Origin: Bacillus australimaris
GTDB lineage: Bacteria > Bacillota > Bacilli > Bacillales > Bacillaceae
Assembly: GCF_001307105.1 (NCBI RefSeq)
Contig: NZ_LGYN01000001.1
Span: 682,001-746,000 of the forward strand
Direction of reading: 5' to 3'
Length of the DNA stretch: 64,000 nt
Within the stretch, counting starts at the first letter, position 1; each line of letters begins with the position of its first letter. Below the pieces are notes generated by a model. It saw only the letters and a list, made by a program, of their open reading frames with translations, searched no databases and was not told where the DNA came from. Made by a program: the position numbers and the translations under genes. Shown here piece after piece: positions 30,345 through 39,959 of the stretch.

Positions 30345-31100
30345 TTAATGCCGGTGAATCACGTTAAGGCCGCCTGTTGCTTCAATGACGGTCCCTGTAA
30401 TGAGGTCTGAACGGTCATCGCATAAAAATGAGATAATACGCCCGATATCCTCTCCAGTACCAGACCTGCCAATCGGCGTTTCATCGTCTTTGATCTGGCG
30501 TGCTTCTTCTATTGTCGACTCTTTCATGTCTCCAACGATTTTGCCTGGACAAATCATATTGGCTGTAATGCCGTTTTCGGCTTCTTCAATCGCAATGGTT
30601 TTCGTCAGTGACGCCAGTCCCACTTTTGCCGCTCCAAAGGCTGATCTGTGCATCCAGCCTGGCGCATGGTCTGCACCTTGAAAGCCGTATGTGATAATGC
30701 GGCCAAAGCCTTGCTTTCTCATCATGGGGATGACCATCCGGAACAAGTGGAATACAGCTGATAGGTTGCCTTCCATCATTTGATACCATTCATCTTCAGA
30801 GTAATCCGCCAGTTTCTTTCGTTCAAAAATATAAGGACCAGCATTGTTAATCAAGGCATCTATCCGCCCAAATCGCTCTGTTGCCAGCTCTACCATGTTT
30901 TTTAAATCTGCTTTGTTTGTCACATCTCCTTGGACAAATTGAAGCTTTTCTTCGTATTCCTGCAATTCTTCTTTCATCTGCCGGACAGCTTCATCATCAC
31001 TTCGATAATTCACTGTCACAGAATACCCCATATTCAGTAAAGACTCGGTGACTTTCCTGCCAAGTCCTTTAGAACCCGCTGTTATTAATGCGTGTCGCAC
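30345..31100 (-). CDS. ytkK: SDR-family oxidoreductase YtkK
   Basis: A 251-residue short-chain dehydrogenase/reductase. The cofactor motif TAGSKGLGRK is at residues 7-16, NNAG near 86-89, and the C-terminal ITANMICPGKI is typical. The usual catalytic Tyr-x3-Lys is not in the standard form: where YxxxK is expected I read SAFGAAKVG, with Phe in place of Tyr and the Lys kept. The same position is worth checking in relatives. GTG start at 31100 is 6-7 nt after TAGGAGGAG; a longer frame to 31184 lacks a site. Confidence 0.87.
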   Translation of the reverse strand: MRHALITAGSKGLGRKVTESLLNMGYSVTVNYRSDDEAVRQMKEELQEYEEKLQFVQGDVTNKADLKNMVELATERFGRIDALINNAGPYIFERKKLADYSEDEWYQMMEGNLSAVFHLFRMVIPMMRKQGFGRIITYGFQGADHAPGWMHRSAFGAAKVGLASLTKTIAIEEAENGITANMICPGKIVGDMKESTIEEARQIKDDETPIGRSGTGEDIGRIISFLCDDRSDLITGTVIEATGGLNVIHRH

Positions 31101-31195
31101 ACAATCTCCTCCTAAAGCAAAGGTTGCAAGTTCATGTGTTTCTTTTGTTATCTTTACTTTACTATAAACCGGCATCTGACGCACTTATGAACCCT

Positions 31196-32101
31196 TTATC
31201 GATGCGGGTAAAACAATATTGGGTGATTCATCCACTTTTTCATATCCCATGAGCCATGGATATCGAGAAGCAGCGAAATAAAACGATAACATTCTCTCAC
31301 CTCTTGAAGCTGGCGAGGAAGCGGGCAAATCTCCTCATATCCCAATTGAACCTCCTGTGCAGCTTCTTTCGTCAAAAGGTATTCCAATGCAATAAAATCA
31401 AACGAAGCTGGTCCAAATACGACATACTCCGTATCAACTAGACTCGTCACTTGATCATCTTTTTCAATATATTGTGACGGATCTAAATCAATTAAAATGA
31501 GACTGGCTGAATCAGGGGGTCTTAGCTTTTCAATTTTTCTTTGCACAATTTCTGCATAACACTGAAATTCAGCCTGATCAGCGTAATAGCGGCTTATGAG
31601 TTTGGATACAGCCTTTTTTAATAGAGGATGGAATTCTCTCAGATGCCTCTTTTCAGCCTCGTATACTGCACCAAAAGAGTGCGTTCGATATGAATGAAGA
31701 TGTGCTAGTTTCCTCCCATAATCTTTATAAAAGTCTGATGAACGCCCCTCAAAAGATGTTAAAGGCGTTCCTTCTACTTTTTCCATGACATAATAATGTC
31801 TCCCTGCCTTCTTCACTTTACGAACAACTTCTGGAATATGAAAGGAATTCGTATGAGACAGTTTTTGATTGATTTGATCGATATGCTCTTGGACAGTATG
31901 GGCACTTACTCCATAAATCATATTGATCCCAAACATAAATTCACTTTCTTCCATTGCAGTTTTAGGTGATTTTATTACATATTCCGTTTGATCTTGTAAG
32001 GAGATAAGCCACACATCATTAGCCCGTCCGTCATATTGTTCTCCTAACGGTTTCATTGTTACGATCGGTTGATGAAACAAAGCCTCAAGGGTTTTCCTCA
32101 T
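31196..32101 (-). CDS. Phosphotransferase-fold (APH-like) protein, substrate unknown
   Basis: A 301-residue protein with the layout of aminoglycoside/choline phosphotransferases: an N-lobe lysine in EYVIKSP near residue 43, hinge region YVMEKVEGTP near 110, LAHLH near 145, then the catalytic loop LILIDLDPSQYI near 215 and a DFG-like LVDTEYVVFGP near 235. The catalytic loop departs from the usual HGDxxxxN: His-Gly is Leu-Ile and the metal-binding Asn is Gln, although the Asp is kept. It is therefore either a specialised kinase or a weak one. It lies alone between ytkK and argH, with no clear partner. Assignment to a resistance function is not supported. Confidence 0.65.
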   Translation of the reverse strand: MRKTLEALFHQPIVTMKPLGEQYDGRANDVWLISLQDQTEYVIKSPKTAMEESEFMFGINMIYGVSAHTVQEHIDQINQKLSHTNSFHIPEVVRKVKKAGRHYYVMEKVEGTPLTSFEGRSSDFYKDYGRKLAHLHSYRTHSFGAVYEAEKRHLREFHPLLKKAVSKLISRYYADQAEFQCYAEIVQRKIEKLRPPDSASLILIDLDPSQYIEKDDQVTSLVDTEYVVFGPASFDFIALEYLLTKEAAQEVQLGYEEICPLPRQLQEVRECYRFISLLLDIHGSWDMKKWMNHPILFYPHR

Positions 32102-32183
32102 GATCTGCTGTCACTCCCTCTTCTGCTTGACGCTGGTATGCTTTCATTTTCTCCAATGATGATCAATCTCCTTGTTCCATAAC

Positions 32184-32213
32184 AAAAAACCATCCGTATA
32201 AACGAATGGTTTT
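32184..32213 (-). terminator. Terminator after argH
   Basis: A 12-bp stem with one or two mismatches (AAAACCATCCGT / ACGAATGGTTTT) ends on the minus strand in a run of T. Confidence 0.75.
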
Positions 32214-32219
32214 GGTAAG

Positions 32220-33593
32220 TTACGCTAGGCAGGCTTTTGCTTTTTCTAAAGCGAGCTGAATTTGTTTAAATCCTGTTCCGCCTGCACTTGTTCTTTTTTC
32301 AACAGCAACATACGGATCAAGAATAGTGTAAATGTCTTGTTCAAAAAGATCGCTTGCTTCTGTGAATGTTTCAAAAGGAAGATCCGTTAAGTAGATCCCT
32401 TTTTGAATACACGTATACACAAGTTTTCCAACGATCTCGTGTGCTTCACGGAATGGCATACCTTTTTTCGCAAGGTAGTCTGCCACTTCTGTCGCATTTG
32501 AGAAGTCTTCTTTTGTTGCTTTTTTCATGACATCTTCGTTCACTGTCATCGTTTGAATCATACCTGTGAAGATTTGCAGGCTGCCAGCGATGGTTTTCAC
32601 TGTATCAAACATGCCTTCCTTATCTTCTTGCAGGTCTTTGTTATACGTAAGCGGCAAGCCTTTCATGATCGTAAGAAGCCCCATCAGGTTGCCATACACA
32701 CGGCCTGTCTTCCCGCGGATCAACTCAGCCATATCCGGGTTTTTCTTTTGCGGCATCATGCTGCTGCCTGTTGCGTATGTGTCATCAAGCTCAATGAATT
32801 TGAATTCTTGCGAACACCATAAAATGATTTCCTCACAAAAACGTGAAAGGTGCATCATCACAAGACTGCTATTCGACAAGAACTCTAAAATGAAATCCCG
32901 GTCACTCACACCATCAAGGCTGTTTTCGTAAATATGGTCAAAGCCCAGCAGCTCTGCTGTATATTCACGATCAATCGGGAATGTCGTTCCTGCTAACGCT
33001 CCGCATCCAAGTGGAGACACGTTGATTCGCTTCAATGAATCTTGGAAACGTGCTTTATCACGTTCAAGCATCCAGAAATAGGCGAGCATATGATGGGCAA
33101 AGGAAATAGGCTGTGCACGCTGTAAGTGCGTATATCCTGGAAAAATCGTTTCAACGTGCTTTTCTGCCTTTTCTACAAGCACTGTTTGAAAGGAAGAGAT
33201 CAGTTGAATGATATGCTCTACTTGGTTATTCAAATATAAATGCATATCGGTTGCGACCTGATCATTCCGGCTTCTCGCTGTGTGCAATTTGCCGCCAAGC
33301 GGACCTATCTCATCAATGAGCATTTTTTCAAGGTTTAAATGAATATCCTCGTAATCTACTGAGAAATCTAGTTCATCCGCCTCTGCCTTTTTCATGAGCG
33401 TATTCAATCCGTCTTTGATGGCAGCGGCCTCCTCATCGCCGAGGATACCGCATTTATTCAGCATACTTGCATGAGCAAGGGAGCCGGTCAGATCTTCTTT
33501 CACTAATTGTTTGTCGAAATGAATGGACGCACCAAACTCATCGACCCATTTTTCTGGTGTTTTTTGAAATCGGCCTCCCCAAAGCTTTTTCAT
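32220..33593 (-). CDS. argH: Argininosuccinate lyase
   Basis: The 457-residue enzyme splits argininosuccinate into arginine and fumarate, the last step of arginine synthesis. Superfamily signatures: [19 protein letters not shown] (near residue 105), [18 protein letters not shown] (near 155) and the flexible loop [12 protein letters not shown] (near 275) with catalytic Ser. It overlaps the argG stop by 4 bp, so argG-argH form a coupled operon. Confidence 0.97.
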   Translation of the reverse strand: MKKLWGGRFQKTPEKWVDEFGASIHFDKQLVKEDLTGSLAHASMLNKCGILGDEEAAAIKDGLNTLMKKAEADELDFSVDYEDIHLNLEKMLIDEIGPLGGKLHTARSRNDQVATDMHLYLNNQVEHIIQLISSFQTVLVEKAEKHVETIFPGYTHLQRAQPISFAHHMLAYFWMLERDKARFQDSLKRINVSPLGCGALAGTTFPIDREYTAELLGFDHIYENSLDGVSDRDFILEFLSNSSLVMMHLSRFCEEIILWCSQEFKFIELDDTYATGSSMMPQKKNPDMAELIRGKTGRVYGNLMGLLTIMKGLPLTYNKDLQEDKEGMFDTVKTIAGSLQIFTGMIQTMTVNEDVMKKATKEDFSNATEVADYLAKKGMPFREAHEIVGKLVYTCIQKGIYLTDLPFETFTEASDLFEQDIYTILDPYVAVEKRTSAGGTGFKQIQLALEKAKACLA

Positions 33594-34801
33594 GCTTTAA
33601 CCTGCTCCTTTTTATTCACGATGCTGTTTACTTTTGTCGGTAAGCCCCAAAGGTTAATAAATCCTACAGCTGCATCATGATCGAATTCATCTGCTTTTGT
33701 GTAAGTTGCTAGATTTTCATCATAAAGTGAATATGGTGATTTACGTCCTTCTACAATCGCATGGCCTTTAAATAGTTTCACACGTACAACACCTGTTACG
33801 TTCTGTTGTGTTTCTTGTAAGAATGCATCTAGTGCTTCTTTCAGCGGTGAGAACCATAAGCCGTTGTATATTAATTCAGCCATTTTTTGTTCAACGATTG
33901 GCTTAAAGTGAGCGACTTCTTTAACAAGCGTTAAGTCTTCAAGCTCTTTGTGCGCTTTTAGAAGTGTGACAGCACCTGGGCACTCGTACACTTCACGAGA
34001 TTTGATACCAACCAAACGGTTTTCAACGTGATCGATTCTGCCCACGCCATGCTGACCAGCAACTTCATTTAAATGAAGGATGAGATCAGATAATGAATAC
34101 TGGATACCGTCAATCGCTGTTGGTTTTCCTTTTTCAAACGTGATTTCAATAATTTCAGGTGTGTCAGGCGTTTTTTCAAGTGGATTTGTCAGATCATATG
34201 CACCTTCTGGCGGCGCAGCCCAAGGATCTTCTAAAATGCCACATTCGTTACTTCTGCCCCAAAGGTTTTGGTCGATTGAATATGGGCTGTCTAAGTTAAT
34301 CGGAATTGGAATACCGTGTTTTTGTGCATATTCGATTTCTTCATCACGAGACCATTTCCATTCACGCACTGGTGCAAGAACTTCTAGGTCAGGATTTAAT
34401 GCTTTAATAGATACTTCAAAACGAACTTGGTCGTTTCCTTTTCCAGTACAACCATGAGCAACTGCTACTGCATTTTCTTTCTCTGCCACTTCCACTAATT
34501 TTTTTGCAATAAGCGGGCGAGATAGGGCAGATACTAGCGGATATTTTCCTTCATACATAGTGTGTGCTTGTAATGCAGTCAGTGCAAATTCTTCAGCAAA
34601 TTCTTCTTTTGCGTCGATCATGTATGATTGAACCGCTCCAACTTGAAGTGCTTTTTGTTGAACGAATGCTAAATCTTTTCCTTCACCTACGTCCAGGCAG
34701 CAAGCAACGACTTCATAGCCTTGCTCTTGTAACCATTTAACTGCAACAGAGGTATCAAGACCTCCGGAATATGCTAATACGACTTTTTTATTTTGTGACA
34801 T
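33590..34801 (-). CDS. argG: Argininosuccinate synthase
   Basis: The 403-residue enzyme joins citrulline and aspartate using ATP. The N-terminal ATP-binding P-loop [15 protein letters not shown] (residues 9-23), the YECPG segment and GRKSPYSLY are characteristic. It is the first gene of the argGH operon; arginine repression by AhrC is expected from B. subtilis, and a weak operator-like sequence is seen upstream. Confidence 0.97.
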   Translation of the reverse strand: MSQNKKVVLAYSGGLDTSVAVKWLQEQGYEVVACCLDVGEGKDLAFVQQKALQVGAVQSYMIDAKEEFAEEFALTALQAHTMYEGKYPLVSALSRPLIAKKLVEVAEKENAVAVAHGCTGKGNDQVRFEVSIKALNPDLEVLAPVREWKWSRDEEIEYAQKHGIPIPINLDSPYSIDQNLWGRSNECGILEDPWAAPPEGAYDLTNPLEKTPDTPEIIEITFEKGKPTAIDGIQYSLSDLILHLNEVAGQHGVGRIDHVENRLVGIKSREVYECPGAVTLLKAHKELEDLTLVKEVAHFKPIVEQKMAELIYNGLWFSPLKEALDAFLQETQQNVTGVVRVKLFKGHAIVEGRKSPYSLYDENLATYTKADEFDHDAAVGFINLWGLPTKVNSIVNKKEQVKA

Positions 34802-34844
34802 GATTGAAAAGCTCCTCTCGCTTGTTTTGATTCTGTGAATGTTT

Positions 34845-34862
34845 TTTGCATAAAAATAAGTT
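34845..34862 (+). promoter_or_regulatory. Possible arginine-repressor box upstream of argG
   Basis: The sequence matches an AhrC-type box (CATGAATAAAAATKCAAK, recalled) at about 11 of 18 positions, all in the AT-rich core. The region 34802-34930 is AT-rich, so chance similarity is possible. Confidence 0.25.
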
Positions 34863-34932
34863 TTAATTTATAAACATGCATTTAGTATGTATACACTGTA
34901 ACAAGGAAAAATTGTTTTTTCAACCCCTTTAT

Positions 34933-34965
34933 GAAAAAAACTCTGCCAAATTTTCTTGGCAGAGT
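34933..34965 (-). terminator. Terminator after moaB
   Basis: A perfect 10-bp stem (ACTCTGCCAA / TTGGCAGAGT, 34940-34965) is followed on the minus strand by seven T. Confidence 0.88.
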
Positions 34966-34974
34966 CATTTTGGG

Positions 34975-35490
34975 CTATTTTTGATCCTTTTCAAGCTCTC
35001 GTAAGACATGTGGAAGCTCTGGAATGATGAGTTTTGTCATCGCTAAACGAACGGCTCCGGTCGATCCTGGTGTGGCAAAGACCGCTTTTTGATTGATGAC
35101 CCCTGCCGTTGCCCGGGACAAGATCGCCGCTGAACCGATGTCTTCTGTATAGCTGAGCATGCGGAAGATTTCACCGAAGCCAGGCAGTTCCTTGGAGAAA
35201 AGAGGGGTGATGGCTTCAATGGTGACATCCCTTGCAGCTATTCCTGTCCCGCCATTTAACAAGACCGCATCTATTTTCGCTTCGCTTGTTCCTTCCAGCA
35301 CAGCGTCTTGAATGGCTCCAATATGATCTTTTACCACATCGTATGCAAGAACAAGATGTCCCTGTTCTTTGAGCAAATCGATCATCAGACGGCCGCTTTT
35401 GTCTGTTTCTTTTGTCCTTGTATCACTGACTGTGATGACTTTTACATAAAGTCTCTCTTTCGCCTCACGTTTATGTTCTGTCACGCTCAT
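34975..35490 (-). CDS. moaB: Molybdenum cofactor protein MoaB
   Basis: A 171-residue protein of the MoaB/MogA family that acts in molybdopterin activation. Visible motifs: VITVSDTRTKETDKSG near residue 18 and LNGGTGIAARDVTIEAITPLF near 80, with the GGTG substrate loop. The ATG at 35490 is preferred, with GGGAG upstream; an earlier frame start at 35529 adds 13 residues without a site. No other molybdenum genes are in the window. Confidence 0.9.
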   Translation of the reverse strand: MSVTEHKREAKERLYVKVITVSDTRTKETDKSGRLMIDLLKEQGHLVLAYDVVKDHIGAIQDAVLEGTSEAKIDAVLLNGGTGIAARDVTIEAITPLFSKELPGFGEIFRMLSYTEDIGSAAILSRATAGVINQKAVFATPGSTGAVRLAMTKLIIPELPHVLRELEKDQK

Positions 35491-35551
35491 CTTTCGCACC
35501 GCTCCCTTTTGCTTCGTATTGGACAACATTATAGCATGCTGCTTTTAACAG

Positions 35552-35586
35552 AAAAAAGCTCTTTTCCAATAAGGAAAAGAGCTTTT
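35552..35586 (-). terminator. Terminator after ackA
   Basis: A perfect 14-bp stem (35554-35586, 5-nt loop) with flanking A/T runs on both sides, followed by T on the minus strand. Confidence 0.88.
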
Positions 35587-35595
35587 CAAACTTGA

Positions 35596-36780
35596 TTACG
35601 CTAAACGCATAACGTCTCTTGCAATCATTACTTCTTCGTTCGTTGGAATAACGATGACTTTTACTGGAGAGTGAGGGTAGCTGATGAATGCTTCTTCGCC
35701 TCTCATGTTGTTAAGGGAAGGATCCCAGTAAACGCCCATGAATTCTAGACCACGAAGTACACGTGCTCTGACTTCAGAACTGTTTTCACCGATTCCTGCT
35801 GTGAAGATGATCGCGTCTACGCCATTCATTCTTGCTGCATAAGAACCAATATATTTATGAATACGGCTCGCAAAAATATCAAGAGCTACTTCTGCACGGT
35901 CGTTTCCTTCTTCTGTTGCTTCTTCGATATCACGAAGGTCACTTGACAGACCAGACACACCTAAAAGACCACTCTTCTTATTTAAAGTAGAAAGCACTTC
36001 TTCAGCAGTATGTCCTGTTTTCTCCATAATGAATGGAATAAGGGCAGGGTCAATGTTACCTGAACGTGTACCCATTGCAACACCCGCAAGTGGTGTGAAG
36101 CCCATGGATGTATCGATTGATTTTCCGCCTTCAACTGCTGCGATACTCGCACCATTTCCAAGGTGGCAAGAAATCAAACGAAGCTCTTCTAGAGGGCGGC
36201 CTAATAGCTCTGCTGCACGCTCTGTTACGAACTTGTGACTTGTTCCGTGGAATCCGTATTTACGAATACCAAAGTTTTTGTAGTAGTCGTAAGGAAGGCT
36301 GTATAGGTAAGACTGCTCTGGCATAGTTTGGTGGAACGCTGTATCGAATACAGCAATCGCTGGTACGTCAGGCAGAATTTGTTTGAATGCTTTGATTCCT
36401 ACAACGTTTGCAGGGTTGTGTAGTGGTGCAAGCTCTGAAAGCTGATCAATGTCATTGATCACTTCATCTGTTAAAAGAACAGAATCGCTGAATTTTTCTC
36501 CGCCGTGAACAACGCGGTGTCCTACGCCATCAATTTCATTAAAGTCTTTGATGATGTTAAATTCAGTTAGTTTTTCAAGTAGCATTTTGACCGCTACTGC
36601 GTGATCTGGAATATCTGTGACTTCTGTTTTCTTTTCTCCGTCTACAGAAATCGTGAAGATACTGTTGTCCATTCCGATTCTTTCCACAAGCCCTTTTGTT
36701 AAAACAGTTTCTTCAGGCATGTCGAACAATTGGAATTTAAGAGATGAGCTTCCTGCGTTGATTGCAATAATTTTGGACAT
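35596..36780 (-). CDS. ackA: Acetate kinase
   Basis: The 394-residue enzyme makes acetate and ATP from acetyl phosphate in overflow metabolism. Signatures: [13 protein letters not shown] at the N-terminus, [11 protein letters not shown] near residue 175, GNGASIAA near 209 and the ATP-binding [12 protein letters not shown] near 320. In B. subtilis CcpA activates it in glucose; a near-perfect cre site lies 165-180 bp upstream. The promoter itself I could not assign with confidence. Confidence 0.97.
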   Translation of the reverse strand: MSKIIAINAGSSSLKFQLFDMPEETVLTKGLVERIGMDNSIFTISVDGEKKTEVTDIPDHAVAVKMLLEKLTEFNIIKDFNEIDGVGHRVVHGGEKFSDSVLLTDEVINDIDQLSELAPLHNPANVVGIKAFKQILPDVPAIAVFDTAFHQTMPEQSYLYSLPYDYYKNFGIRKYGFHGTSHKFVTERAAELLGRPLEELRLISCHLGNGASIAAVEGGKSIDTSMGFTPLAGVAMGTRSGNIDPALIPFIMEKTGHTAEEVLSTLNKKSGLLGVSGLSSDLRDIEEATEEGNDRAEVALDIFASRIHKYIGSYAARMNGVDAIIFTAGIGENSSEVRARVLRGLEFMGVYWDPSLNNMRGEEAFISYPHSPVKVIVIPTNEEVMIARDVMRLA

Positions 36781-36944
36781 TACTGTCGCTCCTTTTACTC
36801 AGTTGTTATATAAGGTTTCACGTTTTTTCCGGTGCTATATTCAACCTGTTTGACGGGTCTTTTATAGTTTAACGATAAGTCCGAAAAATATCTGACTTTT
36901 TCATTTAAACATTGAAAACTTTGCATTTCAAGTGCACCTTCCAA

Positions 36945-36960
36945 CTGTTACCGCTTACAT
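36945..36960 (-). promoter_or_regulatory. cre site (CcpA) upstream of ackA
   Basis: On the minus strand ATGTAAGCGGTAACAG matches WTGNAARCGNWWWCAW at 15 of 16 positions. Its place upstream of the gene suits CcpA activation, as known for ackA in B. subtilis. Confidence 0.7.
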
Positions 36961-36984
36961 CAATAAGTCGTTATTTTCTGAATA

Positions 36985-37014
36985 GTAAAATAGCCAGAGA
37001 TAACTCTGGCTATT
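36985..37014 (-). terminator. Terminator after ytxK
   Basis: A perfect 11-bp stem (AATAGCCAGAG / CTCTGGCTATT, loop ATAA, 36989-37014) is followed on the minus strand by TTTAC. Confidence 0.8.
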
Positions 37015-37984
37015 CTTTCGTTTCTTTTTCTTCTATAAACCACTGGTCTAATTTTCTCATCACACCGACCATTGCTTCTTTCTGTGAGAAAGACGGCAGA
37101 TTGGCAAATAGCATCCGTTTTGGTGCTTCCAAGCCTTCTTTTTTCTTTTGCATCACAAATAAGCTTTTGGCGTGTTTTTTGTCCTTGAACATTGAGACCG
37201 GCAGTTGAATTAACGCATTCATATACGCATGATCTTTGATGAAATCCTTTAATTGTACGCTTTCTTTTCCTTCAAACAAGTCGTTTGGAATGATGAAGAA
37301 TAAGAAACCGCCTTCTTTCGTATAACGAAGGCTTTGTTCGATGAATAAATAATGCGCAAAGGCATGTCCTTCTTTCGCCTTTAATTCGAAGTCCTCTGCA
37401 CGCTCATCATTTGGATAGTAGCCGACTGGCAGGCTGCATACAGTGACATCGACTGGTGAGATCAGAAGCGGCTCAAGGCTGTCCTGATGGAAAAGCTCGA
37501 CTTCTTTCTCTTCTAAATTCGCCTGGGCCCAAGCAATTTTAATGAGCACATCATCAATTTCTGACGCAAAGCCGCACTTTGTTTCTGCCGTGAGGTTATT
37601 TAAAACAGCAAGCAGTAAGTTTCCTGTTCCTGCGGCTGGATCAAAGACAACGAGCTCTTTTTGTCCTTCTAAAAATTTATTGACTAAATAGCTGACAAAC
37701 AGCCCAATCGTATCTGGCGTCATCTGGCGATTTGGATGGGAAATATCCTTTTGTCCTTTCAATACGGCGAACTGAAACGCTTTACGAATCTGCTCATGAT
37801 CATAAGAAGCAAAATCTGCTTTCTCTATTAAATCCTTTAATAAACCGTTTCGATCATTTACTTGAAAAAAGGCTTCTCCTGCTTCAGCCAATGCTTCAAT
37901 GTAGGAAATGCTCTGTTCCTTTTTTAATCGAATAGAAGCTGTATCGAGCAGTTCAAAAATAGTACTCACTTGATCTTTCTGCAA
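37010..37984 (-). CDS. ytxK: N6-methyltransferase-fold protein YtxK
   Basis: A 324-residue class I SAM-dependent methyltransferase-fold protein. The SAM site FDPAAGTGNLLLAV is near residues 115-128. The catalytic motif IV of N6-adenine methylases (N/D-P-P-Y/F) is not present in normal form; the aligned segment reads VCSLPVGYYP. It may not be a DNA methylase. Start is TTG at 37984, 7 nt after GAGGAGAG. It is located between tpx and ackA, as in B. subtilis, where a role is not established. Confidence 0.87.
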   Translation of the reverse strand: MQKDQVSTIFELLDTASIRLKKEQSISYIEALAEAGEAFFQVNDRNGLLKDLIEKADFASYDHEQIRKAFQFAVLKGQKDISHPNRQMTPDTIGLFVSYLVNKFLEGQKELVVFDPAAGTGNLLLAVLNNLTAETKCGFASEIDDVLIKIAWAQANLEEKEVELFHQDSLEPLLISPVDVTVCSLPVGYYPNDERAEDFELKAKEGHAFAHYLFIEQSLRYTKEGGFLFFIIPNDLFEGKESVQLKDFIKDHAYMNALIQLPVSMFKDKKHAKSLFVMQKKKEGLEAPKRMLFANLPSFSQKEAMVGVMRKLDQWFIEEKETKE

Positions 37985-38026
37985 TGCTTTTCTCTCCTCG
38001 CTTTGTTAAAAGCTATATGTTTTCAT

Positions 38027-38059
38027 TGAAAAGAGCCCCAGGATGAAGCCGGAGCTCTT
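38027..38059 (-). terminator. Terminator after tpx
   Basis: A GC-rich stem with small mismatches (AAGAGCCCC ... GGAGCTCTT, 38031-38059) is followed on the minus strand by TTTTC. Confidence 0.7.
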
Positions 38060-38072
38060 GTCGATGCTGCTT

Positions 38073-38573
38073 TTATAACAGTGATTTTGCAGCTTCAATG
38101 GCTTTTTCATAATTTGGGTGATTCGTTGCTTCACTTACGTATTCAGTGTAAACCACTTTTCCGTTAGGGTCTAATACGAAGACTGCGCGTGCCAATAAAC
38201 GCAATTCTTTCATATATACTCCGAATGCTTCACCAAATGACATATCTCTGTGATCAGATAATGTTTCAACATTTTCAATTCCGTTTGCTCCACACCAGCG
38301 TGCTTGTGCAAATGGAAGGTCTGCACTAATCGTATAAATATTGACCGGACCTAAACCTGCTGCCTCTTCATTGAAACGTCTTGTTTGTGCGTCACACACA
38401 CCTGTATCAATAGAAGGAATCACTGAGATGATCGTCACTTTTCCTGCTAAATCAGAAAGTGAAACTTCTCCGAGTGAGTTCGTTAAAACCGTAAAATCAG
38501 GAGCCTGCTCGCCTACTTTTACTTCTTTTCCTACAAGCGTTACAGAACTCCCTTTAAATGTGATCGATGCCAA
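38073..38573 (-). CDS. tpx: Thiol peroxidase
   Basis: A 166-residue atypical 2-Cys peroxiredoxin that reduces hydrogen and organic peroxides with thioredoxin. The peroxidatic Cys is in SIDTGVCDAQTRRF (near residue 60) and the resolving Cys in QARWCGANG (near 94). The start is TTG at 38573, preceded by GGGAGG; the family N-terminus fits. Confidence 0.95.
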   Translation of the reverse strand: MASITFKGSSVTLVGKEVKVGEQAPDFTVLTNSLGEVSLSDLAGKVTIISVIPSIDTGVCDAQTRRFNEEAAGLGPVNIYTISADLPFAQARWCGANGIENVETLSDHRDMSFGEAFGVYMKELRLLARAVFVLDPNGKVVYTEYVSEATNHPNYEKAIEAAKSLL

Positions 38574-38651
38574 AACAATTCCTCCCTTATCAAATGTATG
38601 GTTCTATCATAGTAGAGAAAGCAAAAAACTGCAAAGCCTAATCGTCCATTT

Positions 38652-38688
38652 TGAAAAAAAAGTTAACTGCAAGCGCAGTTAACTTTTT
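38652..38688 (-). terminator. Terminator after gerW/ytfJ
   Basis: A perfect 14-bp stem (AAAAAGTTAACTGC and its inverse, loop AAGC, 38657-38688) is followed by T on the minus strand. It works in either direction. Confidence 0.85.
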
Positions 38689-39139
38689 AAAGGTCTATGT
38701 CATCTAGTTTTCGTTCTTTATGACGATGCTCCCGCTCATCCTTCTTAAACATGTGCTGAAGACGTTCAATTGCTTGAGGAGCAGAATCCAATATTTTATC
38801 AAGCAGATGTGTGTGTTCATCCAAATGAAGCATTCGTACTCCGTTTGTTCCGACAATTAAGAAGGCGATTGGTGTAATGGACACACCGCCACCGCTTCCG
38901 CCGCCAAATGGGAGTCTCGGTTCTTTTCGTTCCTGTTCATCAGAACGTTTTTCTTTCTTTTGGTTCCCGTTAAATTCACTGCCGCCGGCTGCAAATCCAA
39001 AACCAACCTTTGACACAGTGAGAATGACACTGCCATCAGGGGTTTCGACTGGATCGCCGATGATTGTATTCACATCTATCATTTCTTTTAAGTTTTCCAT
39101 CGCTGTCTTCATGAGACCTTGGATTGGATGATCTGCCAT
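38687..39139 (-). CDS. ytfJ: Spore protein GerW/YtfJ
   Basis: A 150-residue protein of the GerW (YtfJ, DUF836-like spore) family, made in the forespore and needed for normal germination in B. subtilis. The N-terminal IQGLMKTAMENLKEMIDVNTIIGDP and the glycine-rich FGGGSGGGVSITPIAF (near 88-103) are diagnostic. It lies 14 bp after ytfI, so the two share a transcript. Confidence 0.9.
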   Translation of the reverse strand: MADHPIQGLMKTAMENLKEMIDVNTIIGDPVETPDGSVILTVSKVGFGFAAGGSEFNGNQKKEKRSDEQERKEPRLPFGGGSGGGVSITPIAFLIVGTNGVRMLHLDEHTHLLDKILDSAPQAIERLQHMFKKDEREHRHKERKLDDIDL

Positions 39140-39153
39140 TTTCGGGTTCCTCC

Positions 39154-39843
39154 TTAAACAGATGATTCATTCTTCGTTGCTTGAAGAGAGGCACTTTTTC
39201 TCGCCTTTCTCCCTTTTAACCAATGGACAAGTAAACGAATGGCTGCAAGCATAGCATGTCCAATACGAAAATAAGCTATACATGTAAACTGAGTCTGTGA
39301 CACATTGTGCTGAAAGGCCGGAATCACTTCATATACCGGTTTATGCTTAAAGGTGAGATGCTCCTGCATAAAGGCAAGGAGTGCTCCTTTCACTGACCAC
39401 ACACCACCAGCTGCTACACCTGTTAAAGCAGCGTCATGAAAGCCAATCCATGTCGACCAGTGAAATGATACGATTCTGATGTGAATGAAGAACTTGCGCA
39501 TGATCCGGTTTAAATCAACAATCTCTTTTGTGATGCGCTCCATTTGATGGAGGATTTGCTTCATATCACGTTTTCCCACTTTTTTATGCATGGATTCATT
39601 TTCGTGACTTGGCGTTTTGGTGCTCTTCATTTTCTTTTCACGAATATCAATCGTTTGATCTTCCGCATTGACCCTCACCATTGGGATCTCTTTTTTGAGT
39701 CTGACCATTCCATATAAGGTGATGACCTTCAGTGCAATATGGTCATCGTCGTTTGTATGCGAAAAGTCCAGTGAAATGGTTACTTTCATGAAAATCAACA
39801 AGATCACAAGAAACAAAAACGCTGCGATCCAAACGTAAAGCAC
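39154..39843 (-). CDS. ytfI: DUF2953 protein YtfI
   Basis: A protein of about 229 residues with an N-terminal membrane segment (VLYVWIAAFLFLVILLIFM) and a DUF2953 domain; two Trp-rich stretches near residues 130-150 are conserved in the family. Function unknown, linked to sporulation by its neighbour gerW. The start is uncertain: GTG 39843 lies 11 nt after GGAGG, while GTG 39852 is only 2 nt after it and ATG 39861 contains it. Confidence 0.75.
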   Translation of the reverse strand: MLYVWIAAFLFLVILLIFMKVTISLDFSHTNDDDHIALKVITLYGMVRLKKEIPMVRVNAEDQTIDIREKKMKSTKTPSHENESMHKKVGKRDMKQILHQMERITKEIVDLNRIMRKFFIHIRIVSFHWSTWIGFHDAALTGVAAGGVWSVKGALLAFMQEHLTFKHKPVYEVIPAFQHNVSQTQFTCIAYFRIGHAMLAAIRLLVHWLKGRKARKSASLQATKNESSV

Positions 39844-39920
39844 TGTGCTCACTTCCTCCATAACAAATGATGCTTCCCCTACGATTATGGCTCTCATTCT
39901 GGATTTTATACCCAATCATG

Positions 39921-39953
39921 AAAAAAGAGTTTGACCGGTCCCCGGCCAAACTC
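39921..39953 (-). terminator. Terminator after yteJ
   Basis: A 12-bp GC-rich stem with one mismatch (39927-39953) is followed on the minus strand by six T. Confidence 0.85.
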
Positions 39954-39959
39954 CTCTGA

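Noticed and set aside
31196-32101. Aminoglycoside resistance gene
   Set aside because: The fold is similar, but the catalytic loop is changed and nothing in the context suggests resistance.
34802-34974. T-box leader upstream of argG
   Set aside because: No T-box sequence or terminator/antiterminator pair is visible upstream; the hairpin at 34933-34965 belongs to moaB.
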